Assembly (NCBI GenBank): GCA_002361235.1 | Contig: DESI01000021.1 | Span: 1 to 13,954, forward strand | DNA from: Porphyromonadaceae bacterium UBA3318 | GTDB taxonomy: Bacteria > Bacteroidota > Bacteroidia > Bacteroidales > Muribaculaceae | DNA length: 13,954 bases | Direction of reading: 5' to 3' | Part shown: in pieces, positions 6,394 through 13,904 of the stretch | Layout of the letters: each line of letters starts with the position of its first letter | Position numbering within the stretch: the stretch's first letter is position 1 | Program-made: the position numbers and the translations under genes | Notes under the pieces: generated by a model | What the model saw: only the letters and a program-made list of their open reading frames with translations | Database searches by the model: none | Told to the model about the DNA's origin: nothing

Positions 6394-7866
6394 ATGGATT
6401 CCAATCTGTTGATATACAACACGCTGACGCGCACCAAGCAGCTGTTCAAACCGCAGCAGCCGGGGCACGTCGGCATGTATGTGTGCGGCCCCACCGTCTA
6501 TGGCGACGCCCACCTGGGCCACGCCCGCCCCGCCATCACGTTCGACATCCTGTACCGTTACCTCCGGTTCCTCGGTTACAAGGTGCGCTACGTGCGCAAT
6601 ATCACTGACGTGGGTCACTTGGAGCACGATGCCGACGAGGGTGAGGACAAGGTGGCCAAGAAGGCGCGCCTCGAGCAGCTCGAGCCGATGGAGGTGGTGC
6701 AGTACTACCTGAACCGCTACCACCGCGACATGCAGGCGCTCAACGTGCTGCCCCCCAGCATCGAGCCTCACGCCTCGGGCCATATCATAGAGCAGATAGA
6801 ATACGTGAAGAAGATTCTGGATGCCGGCTACGCCTACGAAAGCTGCGGCTCCGTCTACTTCGACGTGGCCAAATACAACAAGGACCATCATTACGGCATT
6901 CTGTCTGGCCGCAACATCGACGACCTGAAGAACACCACCCGCGAGCTGGACGGCCAGCAGGAGAAGCGCAATCCGCTGGACTTCGCCCTCTGGAAGAAAG
7001 CCGCCCCGGAACACATCATGCACTGGCCCAGCCCCTGGAGCGAGGGATTCCCGGGCTGGCATCTGGAGTGCTCCACGATGGGCCGCAAATACCTTGGTGA
7101 CGTATTCGACATCCACGGCGGCGGAATGGACCTGATGTTCCCCCACCACGAGTGCGAGATAGCGCAGAGCGTGGCCGCGCAGGGACATCCGGCCGTGAAC
7201 TACTGGATGCACAACAACATGATCACCATCAACGGCCAGAAGATGGGCAAGTCGTACAACAACTTCATCACCCTGGAGCAGTTCTTCAAGGGCGAACACG
7301 AGTTGCTGACGCGTCCGTACAGCGGCATGGTGATACGTCTGTTCATCCTGCAGGCCCACTACCGCAGCCCGCTGGACTTCAGCGACGACAACCTGCAGAG
7401 CGCCGAGAAGGCATTGCAGAAACTGGAGGAGGCACGCGCCCGCCTCAGGAACCTGCAGCCCGCGTCGGACACCGACGCCGACCTGCCCGACTACGTGGGC
7501 CTGGCGCTCGAGGCCATGAACGACGACCTCAACACCCCCATAGCGCTAAGCCACATATTCGATGCCGTCAAGACCATCAACGCCGCCACCGACGCCGGCC
7601 TGAAGCTGTCGCAGCGTAACATCGACGAACTCAACAAGCTGTTCGGCACGGTGCTGACCGACCTGCTGGGCATCATACCCGCCGACGCCGGCTCGGACGT
7701 AGACCTCGGGCCTTACCGCAAGGCCGTGGACCTGGTGCTTGAGGTGCGCGCCAACGCCAAGGCCGCCAAGGACTGGGCCACTTCCGACCTGATCCGCGAC
7801 CGCCTCGCCGAAATCGGCTTCAACGTCAAGGATACAAAGAACGGCGCCGAATGGAGCCTTAAGTAA
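6394..7866 (+). CDS. cysS: Cysteinyl-tRNA synthetase
   Basis: Class I aminoacyl-tRNA synthetase charging tRNA-Cys, 490 residues, close to the usual bacterial size. The HIGH motif is His40-Leu-Gly-His43 in AHLGHARP, and the KMSKS loop is the variant KMGKS (283-287). By comparison with E. coli CysRS, the catalytic zinc ligands are Cys31 (YVCGPTV), Cys226 (LECSTM), His251 and Glu255 (PHHECE). The C-terminal half holds the helical DALR-type and anticodon-binding regions (ALEAMNDDLNTPIAL, then WATSDLIRDRLAEIGF). The ATG is 1 nt after the DUF3467 stop, so translation is probably coupled. No T-box or other leader element is present. Confidence 0.97.
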   Translation: MDSNLLIYNTLTRTKQLFKPQQPGHVGMYVCGPTVYGDAHLGHARPAITFDILYRYLRFLGYKVRYVRNITDVGHLEHDADEGEDKVAKKARLEQLEPMEVVQYYLNRYHRDMQALNVLPPSIEPHASGHIIEQIEYVKKILDAGYAYESCGSVYFDVAKYNKDHHYGILSGRNIDDLKNTTRELDGQQEKRNPLDFALWKKAAPEHIMHWPSPWSEGFPGWHLECSTMGRKYLGDVFDIHGGGMDLMFPHHECEIAQSVAAQGHPAVNYWMHNNMITINGQKMGKSYNNFITLEQFFKGEHELLTRPYSGMVIRLFILQAHYRSPLDFSDDNLQSAEKALQKLEEARARLRNLQPASDTDADLPDYVGLALEAMNDDLNTPIALSHIFDAVKTINAATDAGLKLSQRNIDELNKLFGTVLTDLLGIIPADAGSDVDLGPYRKAVDLVLEVRANAKAAKDWATSDLIRDRLAEIGFNVKDTKNGAEWSLK

Positions 7867-7906
7867 CAAGCGCTTCCTCCCCGCCGGGGAAGCTGCCGTG
7901 TCATCA

Positions 7907-9217
7907 ATGGAGCTGCTATATCAGTATCTCTGGAAGCAGCGGATGATGGGCCGTAAATGCCTCACAGTCCGCGGCGACGATGTGGAAATCATCTATGCCG
8001 GCATCCACAACCGGGATGCCGGCCCTGATTTCCTCAACGCCCGTCTGCGCATCAACGGCAGGGAATGGATAGGCAACGTCGAGATCCATGTCAAGGCCAG
8101 CGACTGGCGGAGGCATGGCCACGACGCGGATCCGGCCTATGGCAACGTCATCCTGCACGTCGTGGGCGTGGACGATATGCGCGTCAGCCGCGACGACGGT
8201 TCGGAGATTCCGCAGACCGTGGTGACATTCCCCGAAAGCTTCTACCGCATGTACGAGGCCCTGAGCCACCGGATCTCGAACGTGCCCTGCGAGCCTTACA
8301 TCAGGCAATTGTCGGGGCTTTCGGTCGCCGACTGGCTGTCGTCGCTGTGCGTGGAGCGCATGCAGGACAAGGCCGACCGCATACTCCAGTGCAACCGTTC
8401 GTTGGACGGCGACTGGAACGCCACCTGCTTCGTATCGCTGGCACGTGCCTTCGGCTTCAACCTCAACGGCGACCCATTCGAGATGCTGGCACGCTCGCTG
8501 CCGCTCAATTTCCTGGCGCGCCATTCCGACAACCTGCTGCAGATCGAGGCCCTGATGTTCGGTCAGGCCGGTATGCTCGACACCTCGCTGCACATCTTCG
8601 ACGAATATTACCAGACCCTGGCACGCGAATACTTCTTCTTAGCGCGCAAATACGACCTGCGCCCCATGAACGTGGCCCTGTGGAAGTACGCCCGCACACG
8701 TCCGCAGAATTTTCCGCACCGGCGCATCGCGGCCCTCTGTGCCGCGCTGTACGGCGGATTCACAATGCTGTCCGACCTGCTGGAATGCCGCAGCAGCACC
8801 GACCGCATCCGCGCGCTGTTCGACCTGCGCCCGTCGGCCTACTGGGAGACGCACTCCGACTTCGATGTGCCCGGCCACGGCGCCGCGACGATGTCCAAGG
8901 CTGCCGTAGATCTGATCATCATCAACTTCGTGGCTCCGATGCTCTATGCCTACAGTTCGGCGCACGGCGACCTCGAGGCGGCCGACAACGCCCTGAACCT
9001 CTGGTACGGACTCACTCCCGAAAACAACACCTTCATCCGGCAATGGCAGTCGGCCGGAATCGCTCCCGAATCGGCCGCCGATTCGCAGGCGCTGATTCAG
9101 CTGCGCAAGAAGTACTGCGACTTCTCGCGATGCCTCGACTGCCGCTTCGCAGCCTCTCTGCTCCGCCTCTCCGCCCTCCCCGCAGTCAACAATCTGTCCC
9201 CCATGCCGTTTAATTAA
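7907..9217 (+). CDS. DUF2851 family protein
   Basis: A 436-residue protein of a family largely restricted to Bacteroidetes and with no assigned function. The conserved N-terminal block runs IHNRDAGPDFLNARLRI, then WIGNVEIHVKASDW and HGHDADPAYGNVILHVVG. The C-terminus has a cysteine cluster, Cys404-x4-Cys409-x2-Cys412 (YCDFSRCLDCRF). The N-terminal strands, with Asp41 after Pro, Glu59, His61 and Lys63, resemble a nuclease-type PD-(D/E)xK arrangement, but Lys is not at the standard position. No signal peptide or membrane helix is seen. An in-frame GTG at 7898 is an alternative start; ATG7907 fits better with the family's opening (MELLYQYLWK). It follows cysS by 40 nt without a clear promoter. 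Confidence 0.85.
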   Translation: MELLYQYLWKQRMMGRKCLTVRGDDVEIIYAGIHNRDAGPDFLNARLRINGREWIGNVEIHVKASDWRRHGHDADPAYGNVILHVVGVDDMRVSRDDGSEIPQTVVTFPESFYRMYEALSHRISNVPCEPYIRQLSGLSVADWLSSLCVERMQDKADRILQCNRSLDGDWNATCFVSLARAFGFNLNGDPFEMLARSLPLNFLARHSDNLLQIEALMFGQAGMLDTSLHIFDEYYQTLAREYFFLARKYDLRPMNVALWKYARTRPQNFPHRRIAALCAALYGGFTMLSDLLECRSSTDRIRALFDLRPSAYWETHSDFDVPGHGAATMSKAAVDLIIINFVAPMLYAYSSAHGDLEAADNALNLWYGLTPENNTFIRQWQSAGIAPESAADSQALIQLRKKYCDFSRCLDCRFAASLLRLSALPAVNNLSPMPFN

Positions 9218-9218
9218 T

Positions 9219-9233
9219 ATGGCAACCGATTAA
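9219..9233 (+). other. Possible four-codon upstream ORF before the RluA-family gene
   Basis: ATG GCA ACC GAT TAA ends 1 nt before the ATG of the next gene. TTAATATG occurs twice (9214-9221 and 9230-9237), so the short ORF and the true start have the same local context. It may simply be a duplicated start region, and there is no independent evidence that it is translated. Confidence 0.2.
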
Positions 9234-9234
9234 T

Positions 9235-10176
9235 ATGAAAGTTCAAAAACAACCCTTCCGCGAAGACAAGATAATAACCTGGACCAACGACACGGCCGAG
9301 ACCGTACCGCTGATGCAGTTCGTGGCCGCGCGCCGACCCGACGTGAAACGCACCGAGCTGAAAAAATGGCTGAAATTCGGTTACCTCCGTGTCAACGGCA
9401 AGGTCAGCACCCAGTTCGACACCTCCGTCGGCCCCGGCGTGACTGTGGAATTCAACGCGTCGCGCCCCTGGGTGGTGTTCCGGCATCCCAGAATCAAGGT
9501 GGTGTACGAGGACGACCACGTCATCGTAATCCACAAGGGCTACGGCCTGCTGTCCGTACCCACCGAGTCGCACCGCAAGGAGGAGAACGCTTTCGACATA
9601 CTGAAGAATTACATCAAGGCCCAGGATCCGCGCCGCCGGCTGTACATTGTGCATCGTCTGGACCGCGACACGTCCGGCCTGATGATGTTCGCCAAGAGCG
9701 AGGAGGCGCAGGATGTGTTACGCCACAACTGGAACAACATCATTCTTGAACGCCTGTATGTGGCCGTGCTGGAAGGATACTTAGAGGAAGACCACGGATA
9801 TGTCAAGAGCCGTCTCACCGAGAACTCGCAGTTTGTGGTTTACAGCACCGACGAGCCGGACGAAGGCCGAATCGCCGTGACGCATTACGATGTATTGGAA
9901 CGTGGCCGTGGCTACACGCTGGCCCAGTTCTCGCTCGACACCGGCCGCAAGAACCAGATACGCGTCCACGCCCACGACCTTGGGCATCCCATCACCGGCG
10001 ACCGCAAGTATGGCGCCAAGCACAGCCCCATCCACCGTCTGGCGCTTCACGCCCGGACTCTGCGCTTCGCCCACCCCATCACCCGCAAGGACATGAACTT
10101 CTCGACGCCGATTCCGCCGCAGTTCCTTTCAGTCGTAGGCAGGAAGCACCTTGACAATCAATCCTCTCCGAAATAA
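9235..10176 (+). CDS. RluA-family 23S rRNA/tRNA pseudouridine synthase
   Basis: Isomerises specific uridines to pseudouridine in rRNA or tRNA, 313 residues. An S4-like RNA-binding region covers about residues 20-70 (RTELKKWLKFGYLRVNGKV). The catalytic domain starts at VVYEDDHVIVIHKGYGLLSV and contains HRLDRDTSGLMMFAKS with catalytic Asp143. Later motifs GRKNQIRVHAHDLGHPITGD and RLALHARTLRFAHP are diagnostic of RluA/RluD-type enzymes. Which uridine is modified cannot be told from sequence, and Bacteroidetes often have several paralogues, so no symbol is given. The ATG lies 17 nt after the DUF2851 stop. The stop codon sits in a 15-bp tandem duplication. Confidence 0.92.
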   Translation: MKVQKQPFREDKIITWTNDTAETVPLMQFVAARRPDVKRTELKKWLKFGYLRVNGKVSTQFDTSVGPGVTVEFNASRPWVVFRHPRIKVVYEDDHVIVIHKGYGLLSVPTESHRKEENAFDILKNYIKAQDPRRRLYIVHRLDRDTSGLMMFAKSEEAQDVLRHNWNNIILERLYVAVLEGYLEEDHGYVKSRLTENSQFVVYSTDEPDEGRIAVTHYDVLERGRGYTLAQFSLDTGRKNQIRVHAHDLGHPITGDRKYGAKHSPIHRLALHARTLRFAHPITRKDMNFSTPIPPQFLSVVGRKHLDNQSSPK

Positions 10177-10189
10177 TCCTCTCCGAAAT
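10160..10189 (+). repeat. 15-bp tandem duplication spanning the RluA-family stop codon
   Basis: AATCCTCTCCGAAAT is present twice head to tail (10160-10174 and 10175-10189). The unit is a multiple of three and includes the end of the gene, so a second in-frame TAA follows the first (10174-10176 and 10189-10191). It looks like a slippage event at the gene end. Confidence 0.8.
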
Positions 10190-10203
10190 AATTATCCCGT
10201 TCT

Positions 10204-11064
10204 ATGAAACTCGACACCAGTTCATATTACCCCAAATCGCCCCTCGACGACGAGCCGGACCCCGACCACTCCGCCTATATGCCGGGCCATGCCTCCGACC
10301 CGGAGCCGGAAGGCTCCGAACAGCACTCTCCGGAGCAGCCGGCCTCCCCCGCGTCTCCCTCCGTCCTTCCTGACCAGCGCGGAGCCGTCCGGTTCCAAGC
10401 CGAAGGCGCGGATTCCTCCGCCACCCCGGACCTCCCTCCCACCCGCAGGGAGCAGCTCGTCGACAACCTATCCACCGCCGTGTCCTGGCTCATGAGCCCC
10501 CTCTTGATGCCCGTATACGGCATCGTCCTGGTGTTCATGCTCACGGTCTACAGCTACGTGCCGATGGGAATAAAGCTCGGCTTCACCCTGATTGTGGCCG
10601 GCGTCACAATCATCCTGCCCATGCTCACCGTGCTCCTGCTGAAACACCTTGGGATGGTCAGCGAAATCGGCCTCAACAATCAGAAAGAGCGCACCATCCC
10701 CTATCTCATCACCATACTGTGCATGGGTGGCACCGGAGCGTTCCTGGCCATTAAGGGATTCCCTTTGTGGGTTGTCATGTTCTATGCCGGCGGCGCGTTG
10801 GCCGGACTTATAGAGGCGATAATCAACAACTGGTGGAAGATCTCGGCCCATGCCGCCGGCGTGGCCGGACTCGTGGCCATGCTGGTGCGCATGTCACACA
10901 CACCGATGGTCAATCCCGACGTGCTGACATGGCTCATAGTGGCTGTGGCCTGCGCCGGACTCACCGGCTCCGCCCGGCTCTGGCTCGGCCGCCACACTCT
11001 CGGACAGGTCCTGGCCGGTTATGCCGTCGGATTCTGCTCCGTCTATTTCTTAACCATGATTTAA
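10204..11064 (+). CDS. PAP2-like integral membrane protein with long disordered N-terminus
   Basis: A 286-residue protein. The first 80 or so residues are rich in Pro, Ser, Asp and Glu with no membrane character. From about residue 90 on there are several hydrophobic helices (SPLLMPVYGIVLVFMLTVY, IVAGVTIILPMLTVLLL, YLITILCMGG, VVMFYAGGALAGLI, GLVAMLV, LIVAVACAGL). The end resembles the Bacteroidetes PAP2 phosphatase-like family: KERTIPY (161-167), Ser214-Ala-His216 in ISAHAAG, and ARLWLGRHTLGQ with His264. Relative to the classic PAP2 motifs, SRxxxxxHxxxD has become AR...H...Q, so phosphatase activity on lipid phosphates is plausible but not assured. It may act on undecaprenyl pyrophosphate or a related lipid, and it is next to the isoprenoid gene ispG. 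Confidence 0.7.
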   Translation: MKLDTSSYYPKSPLDDEPDPDHSAYMPGHASDPEPEGSEQHSPEQPASPASPSVLPDQRGAVRFQAEGADSSATPDLPPTRREQLVDNLSTAVSWLMSPLLMPVYGIVLVFMLTVYSYVPMGIKLGFTLIVAGVTIILPMLTVLLLKHLGMVSEIGLNNQKERTIPYLITILCMGGTGAFLAIKGFPLWVVMFYAGGALAGLIEAIINNWWKISAHAAGVAGLVAMLVRMSHTPMVNPDVLTWLIVAVACAGLTGSARLWLGRHTLGQVLAGYAVGFCSVYFLTMI

Positions 11065-11106
11065 GGGCCTTCCCACCAAGGCTCTACAACTTATATATCC
11101 TGAATT

Positions 11107-12666
11107 ATGTCTATCTATAACTATAGCCGTCGCCGCACGCTTCCGGTGCGTGTGGGCCGCATCACGATCGGCGGCAACGCCCCGATCGCTATACAGTCCA
11201 TGACCAACACCGACACCAACGACACCGATGCCTGTGTGGCCCAGATCAAGACCATAGCGGACGCCGGCGCCGACCTGGTGCGCCTCACCACGCAGGGCGT
11301 GCGCGAGGCATCCAATCTCGAAAATATCAAGAAAGGACTCGGCTCCGACATTCCCCTGTCGGCCGACGTGCATTTCAACCCCAAAGCCGCGTTCGAAGCC
11401 GCCCTCCATGCCGACAAGGTGCGAATCAATCCCGGCAACTTCGTCGACGCGGCACGCACGTTCAGGAAACTGACCTTCACCGACGAGGAATATGCCGAGG
11501 AGATAGACCGCATACGCCGCACGCTCGTACCATTTCTGGAACTGTGCCGCGAGCATGACGTGGCCGTGCGCCTGGGCGTGAACCACGGCTCGCTGTCCGA
11601 CCGCATCATGAGCCGTTACGGCGACACGCCGGCCGGCATGGTGGAGTCCGTGATGGAATTCCTCAGGATAGCCCGCGAGATAAACTTCGACCGCATCGTC
11701 ATCTCGGTCAAGGCATCGAATGTAGTCGTGATGTATCAGACCGTCCTCCTGTTAGTCAAGGAGATGGACAAGGAAGGGATGTCGTTCCCGCTTCACTTGG
11801 GCGTGACGGAAGCCGGCGACGCCGAGGACGGCCGCATCAAATCGGCGGCAGGCATCGGAGCGCTGATGGCCCTCGGCCTCGGCGACACCATCCGCGTGTC
11901 GCTCAGCGAACCGCCGGAAAACGAAGTGCCCGTGGCCCTGCTGCTGCGCGACTACATCACCGAACGCGACGGACATGCCTCCATCGACGAGCCGCAGACC
12001 GTCATGCCCGGTCCGGCCCGTACATACTCCGCACCATACGACGGCCCGTTGCCCGACGGCACATCCATCGTGGCATGGCACGCCGACATGCCGTCGCCCT
12101 CATCCAACCTGATCGAGATTTCGGCCGCAGGTCCGAATCCGGTCGGAGCCATGGCCGCGGCCATCGACAATTACACCGCCACCGGTGGCAAACAGCCCGT
12201 ACTGATGCGCATGGCCTACGACGATGCCGACCTCGACACCCTGCGCGTAAAGAGCGCCGCCGACTTCGGCACCCTCCTGCTCAACGGCTACGGCTCGGGC
12301 ATACGCATCGACAATCCCAACTTCGACGACAAGACATTAGCTCAGCTTGAACTTGACATACTCCAGGCCGTGCGTCTGCGCACCTCCAAGACAGAATACA
12401 TAGCCTGCCCGAGCTGCGGACGCACCCTGTTCGACCTGCAAGAGACCTTGAAAAAAGTAAAGGAAGCCACCAAGGACCTGAAAGGACTGAAAATAGGCGT
12501 GATGGGCTGTATCGTAAACGGACCCGGCGAGATGGCCGATGCCGATTACGGCTATGTCGGCGCCGGTCCCGGCCGCGTCTCCATCTACAAAGGCAAGGAA
12601 TGCGTCGTCAAGAACATCCCCGCCTCCGAAGCCCTCCCCCGCCTCCTGGAAATAATAGCGCATTAA
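11107..12666 (+). CDS. ispG: 4-hydroxy-3-methylbut-2-enyl diphosphate synthase
   Basis: [4Fe-4S] enzyme of the MEP isoprenoid pathway converting MEcPP to HMBPP, 519 residues. The N-terminal TIM-barrel part opens with RVGRITIGGNAPIAIQSMTN and includes ADVHFNPKAA, KVRINPGNF, RLGVNHGSLSDR and HLGVTEAGDAEDG. The C-terminal cluster domain has Cys434 and Cys437 (IACPSCGRTLF), Cys468 (GVMGCIVNGPGE) and Glu475. Between them, roughly residues 260-400, is the extra domain found in Bacteroidetes, Chlorobi and plant enzymes but absent from E. coli IspG (372 aa). The protein is shorter than the roughly 600 residues I recall for Bacteroides, so this insert seems reduced. It starts 42 nt after the PAP2-like gene, and no clear promoter is seen. 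Confidence 0.96.
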   Translation: MSIYNYSRRRTLPVRVGRITIGGNAPIAIQSMTNTDTNDTDACVAQIKTIADAGADLVRLTTQGVREASNLENIKKGLGSDIPLSADVHFNPKAAFEAALHADKVRINPGNFVDAARTFRKLTFTDEEYAEEIDRIRRTLVPFLELCREHDVAVRLGVNHGSLSDRIMSRYGDTPAGMVESVMEFLRIAREINFDRIVISVKASNVVVMYQTVLLLVKEMDKEGMSFPLHLGVTEAGDAEDGRIKSAAGIGALMALGLGDTIRVSLSEPPENEVPVALLLRDYITERDGHASIDEPQTVMPGPARTYSAPYDGPLPDGTSIVAWHADMPSPSSNLIEISAAGPNPVGAMAAAIDNYTATGGKQPVLMRMAYDDADLDTLRVKSAADFGTLLLNGYGSGIRIDNPNFDDKTLAQLELDILQAVRLRTSKTEYIACPSCGRTLFDLQETLKKVKEATKDLKGLKIGVMGCIVNGPGEMADADYGYVGAGPGRVSIYKGKECVVKNIPASEALPRLLEIIAH

Positions 12667-12720
12667 TCTCTGTGCAATTAAAGCCCATGGCATCAGATTA
12701 CATGTCAACTTTGTAATATT

Positions 12721-13260
12721 ATGGATGTTACCACCGGCAACAAACCTTGTATTGTAAGCGTCAAGGATTTTAAAATTGACGCTGACTATGCTTCTTGGCT
12801 CTCAGAAATCAAGCGGCGTTATATTTCTGCCCAAATCAAAGCCTCCATCAAGATCAACACAGAAAAGCTACGTTTTAACTGGAGTGTAGGCCGTGACCTT
12901 GTTATGCGCAAGGCAGAGGAAAGATGGGGAAGCGGAGTTGTAGAACAACTTAGTTTCGATTTAAGGGAGGCCTTCCCGCAAGAAAAAGGATTCAGTAGCA
13001 GAAATATGTGGCGCATGAAACAGTGCTATCTGTTTTTCTCGACATCAGAGGCTAATGAAAAACTGCCACGGCTTGTGGCAGAATTGGGGAAACCTGAATC
13101 TCCATATCTTATAAATGTGCCACAGGCTGTGTCAGTTTTGAGCGAAGATTCATGTTTTCCTGTTGTGCTTGGAATGGTTCCATGGGGACATCAAACGGAA
13201 ATTGTCTCCAAATGCAAGTCTATTGATGAAGCCATATTCTATTACGTGAATGTATATTAG
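12721..13260 (+). pseudogene. DUF1016/YhcG nuclease, N-terminal part (frameshifted)
   Basis: The 179-residue open frame carries the DUF1016 N-terminal helical domain: WLSEIKRRYISAQIKASIKI, then LRFNWSVGRDLVMRKAEERWG, VVEQLSFDLREAFP, GFSSRNMWRMKQCYLFF and VPWGHQTEIVSK. Intact proteins of this family (about 350-390 aa) continue into a PD-(D/E)XK nuclease domain. Here the frame stops at TAG 13258-13260 after AIFYYVNVY. The continuation LRECILGGWSRETL is in the next frame from 13242, so one missing T in TATTA near 13243 explains the break. With it restored, 12721-13904 would be one gene of about 394 residues. The DNA is AT-richer than the genes before it, suggesting acquisition. The family occurs near restriction-modification and other defence loci, and its own role is not firmly established. 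Confidence 0.85.
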
Positions 13261-13904
13261 GAGGCTGGAGCCGCGAGACATTGAATAATTCACTAAAGGC
13301 TAATTTCTATAAATCTCACGGCAAGGCAATCAGTAATTTTCCTGAATATCTACCCGAAGCACAGAGTCGTATGGCGCAGGAAATCACTAAAGACAACTAT
13401 GACTTCGGGTTTATAACGGTTCCTGTCAATTATAAGGAAGAACAGCTTGAAGCTGCACTTGAACAGAATATCACCCGGTTTCTTCTTGAACTCGGCACCG
13501 GTTTTGCATTTGTAGGCAGGCAAAAGGAACTTATAGTAGGCAATCGTACTCGCAGGATTGACATGCTGTTCTATCATATTCGACTGAAAGCCTATGTAGT
13601 GGTGGAATTTAAGGCCAAGCCGTTTGACCCGGAGTATGCCGGAAAACTAAATTATTATGTAAATGCTGTTGACGAACTGCTGAAAGGCCCGGATGACAAT
13701 CCTACAATCGGACTTCTGATATGCAGTGACAAGGATGAGACCGATGTGCGTTGGGCTTTCAAAGGCATACATACACCGATGGGAGTCGCTTCTTATGACA
13801 ATGTCCGGATAGCGTCTTCCAATCTGCTTCCATCAGCAGAGGAGCTACAAGCCCGGATTCGCTTAGTAGAAAAAGAGTTGAATAATACCCCGACTAAGGT
13901 TTGA
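13242..13904 (+). pseudogene. DUF1016/YhcG PD-(D/E)XK nuclease domain (out of frame with its N-terminus)
   Basis: This is the C-terminal nuclease part of the gene that begins at 12721. The open frame includes LRECILGGWSRETLNNS, then FLLELGTGFAFVGRQKELIVG, RRIDMLFYHIRLKAYVVVEF, EYAGKLNYYVNAVDELL and DDNPTIGLLIC. All three catalytic-type residues are present: Asp (codon 13560), Glu (13605) and Lys (13611), in a D-x14-E-x-K pattern. The first possible start, TTG at 13281, would leave a domain-only protein of 207 residues, and no ribosome site or promoter supports it. The domain looks intact, so the break is recent or is a sequencing error. If real, the split probably abolishes function unless the halves assemble. 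Confidence 0.85.

Noticed and set aside
6367..7359. Minus-strand ORF of 330 codons inside cysS
   Set aside because: Antisense shadow of a certain gene.
8065..9213. + strand 382-codon ORF in another frame of the DUF2851 gene
   Set aside because: Arginine- and proline-rich out-of-frame reading, while the overlapping frame has the conserved DUF2851 motifs.
11067..11082. GCCTT/AAGGC hairpin between the PAP2-like gene and ispG
   Set aside because: Only 5 bp with no T-tract. Too weak to call a terminator.
12706..12713. CAACTTTG as a promoter for the DUF1016 gene
   Set aside because: One mismatch in the key TA of the -7 box and no -33 box at the right distance. Not strong enough to list.
13225..13262. 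Programmed ribosomal frameshift in the DUF1016 gene
   Set aside because: No slippery heptamer, downstream structure or internal Shine-Dalgarno is seen at GCCATATTCTATTACGTGAA. A simple one-base loss explains the data better.
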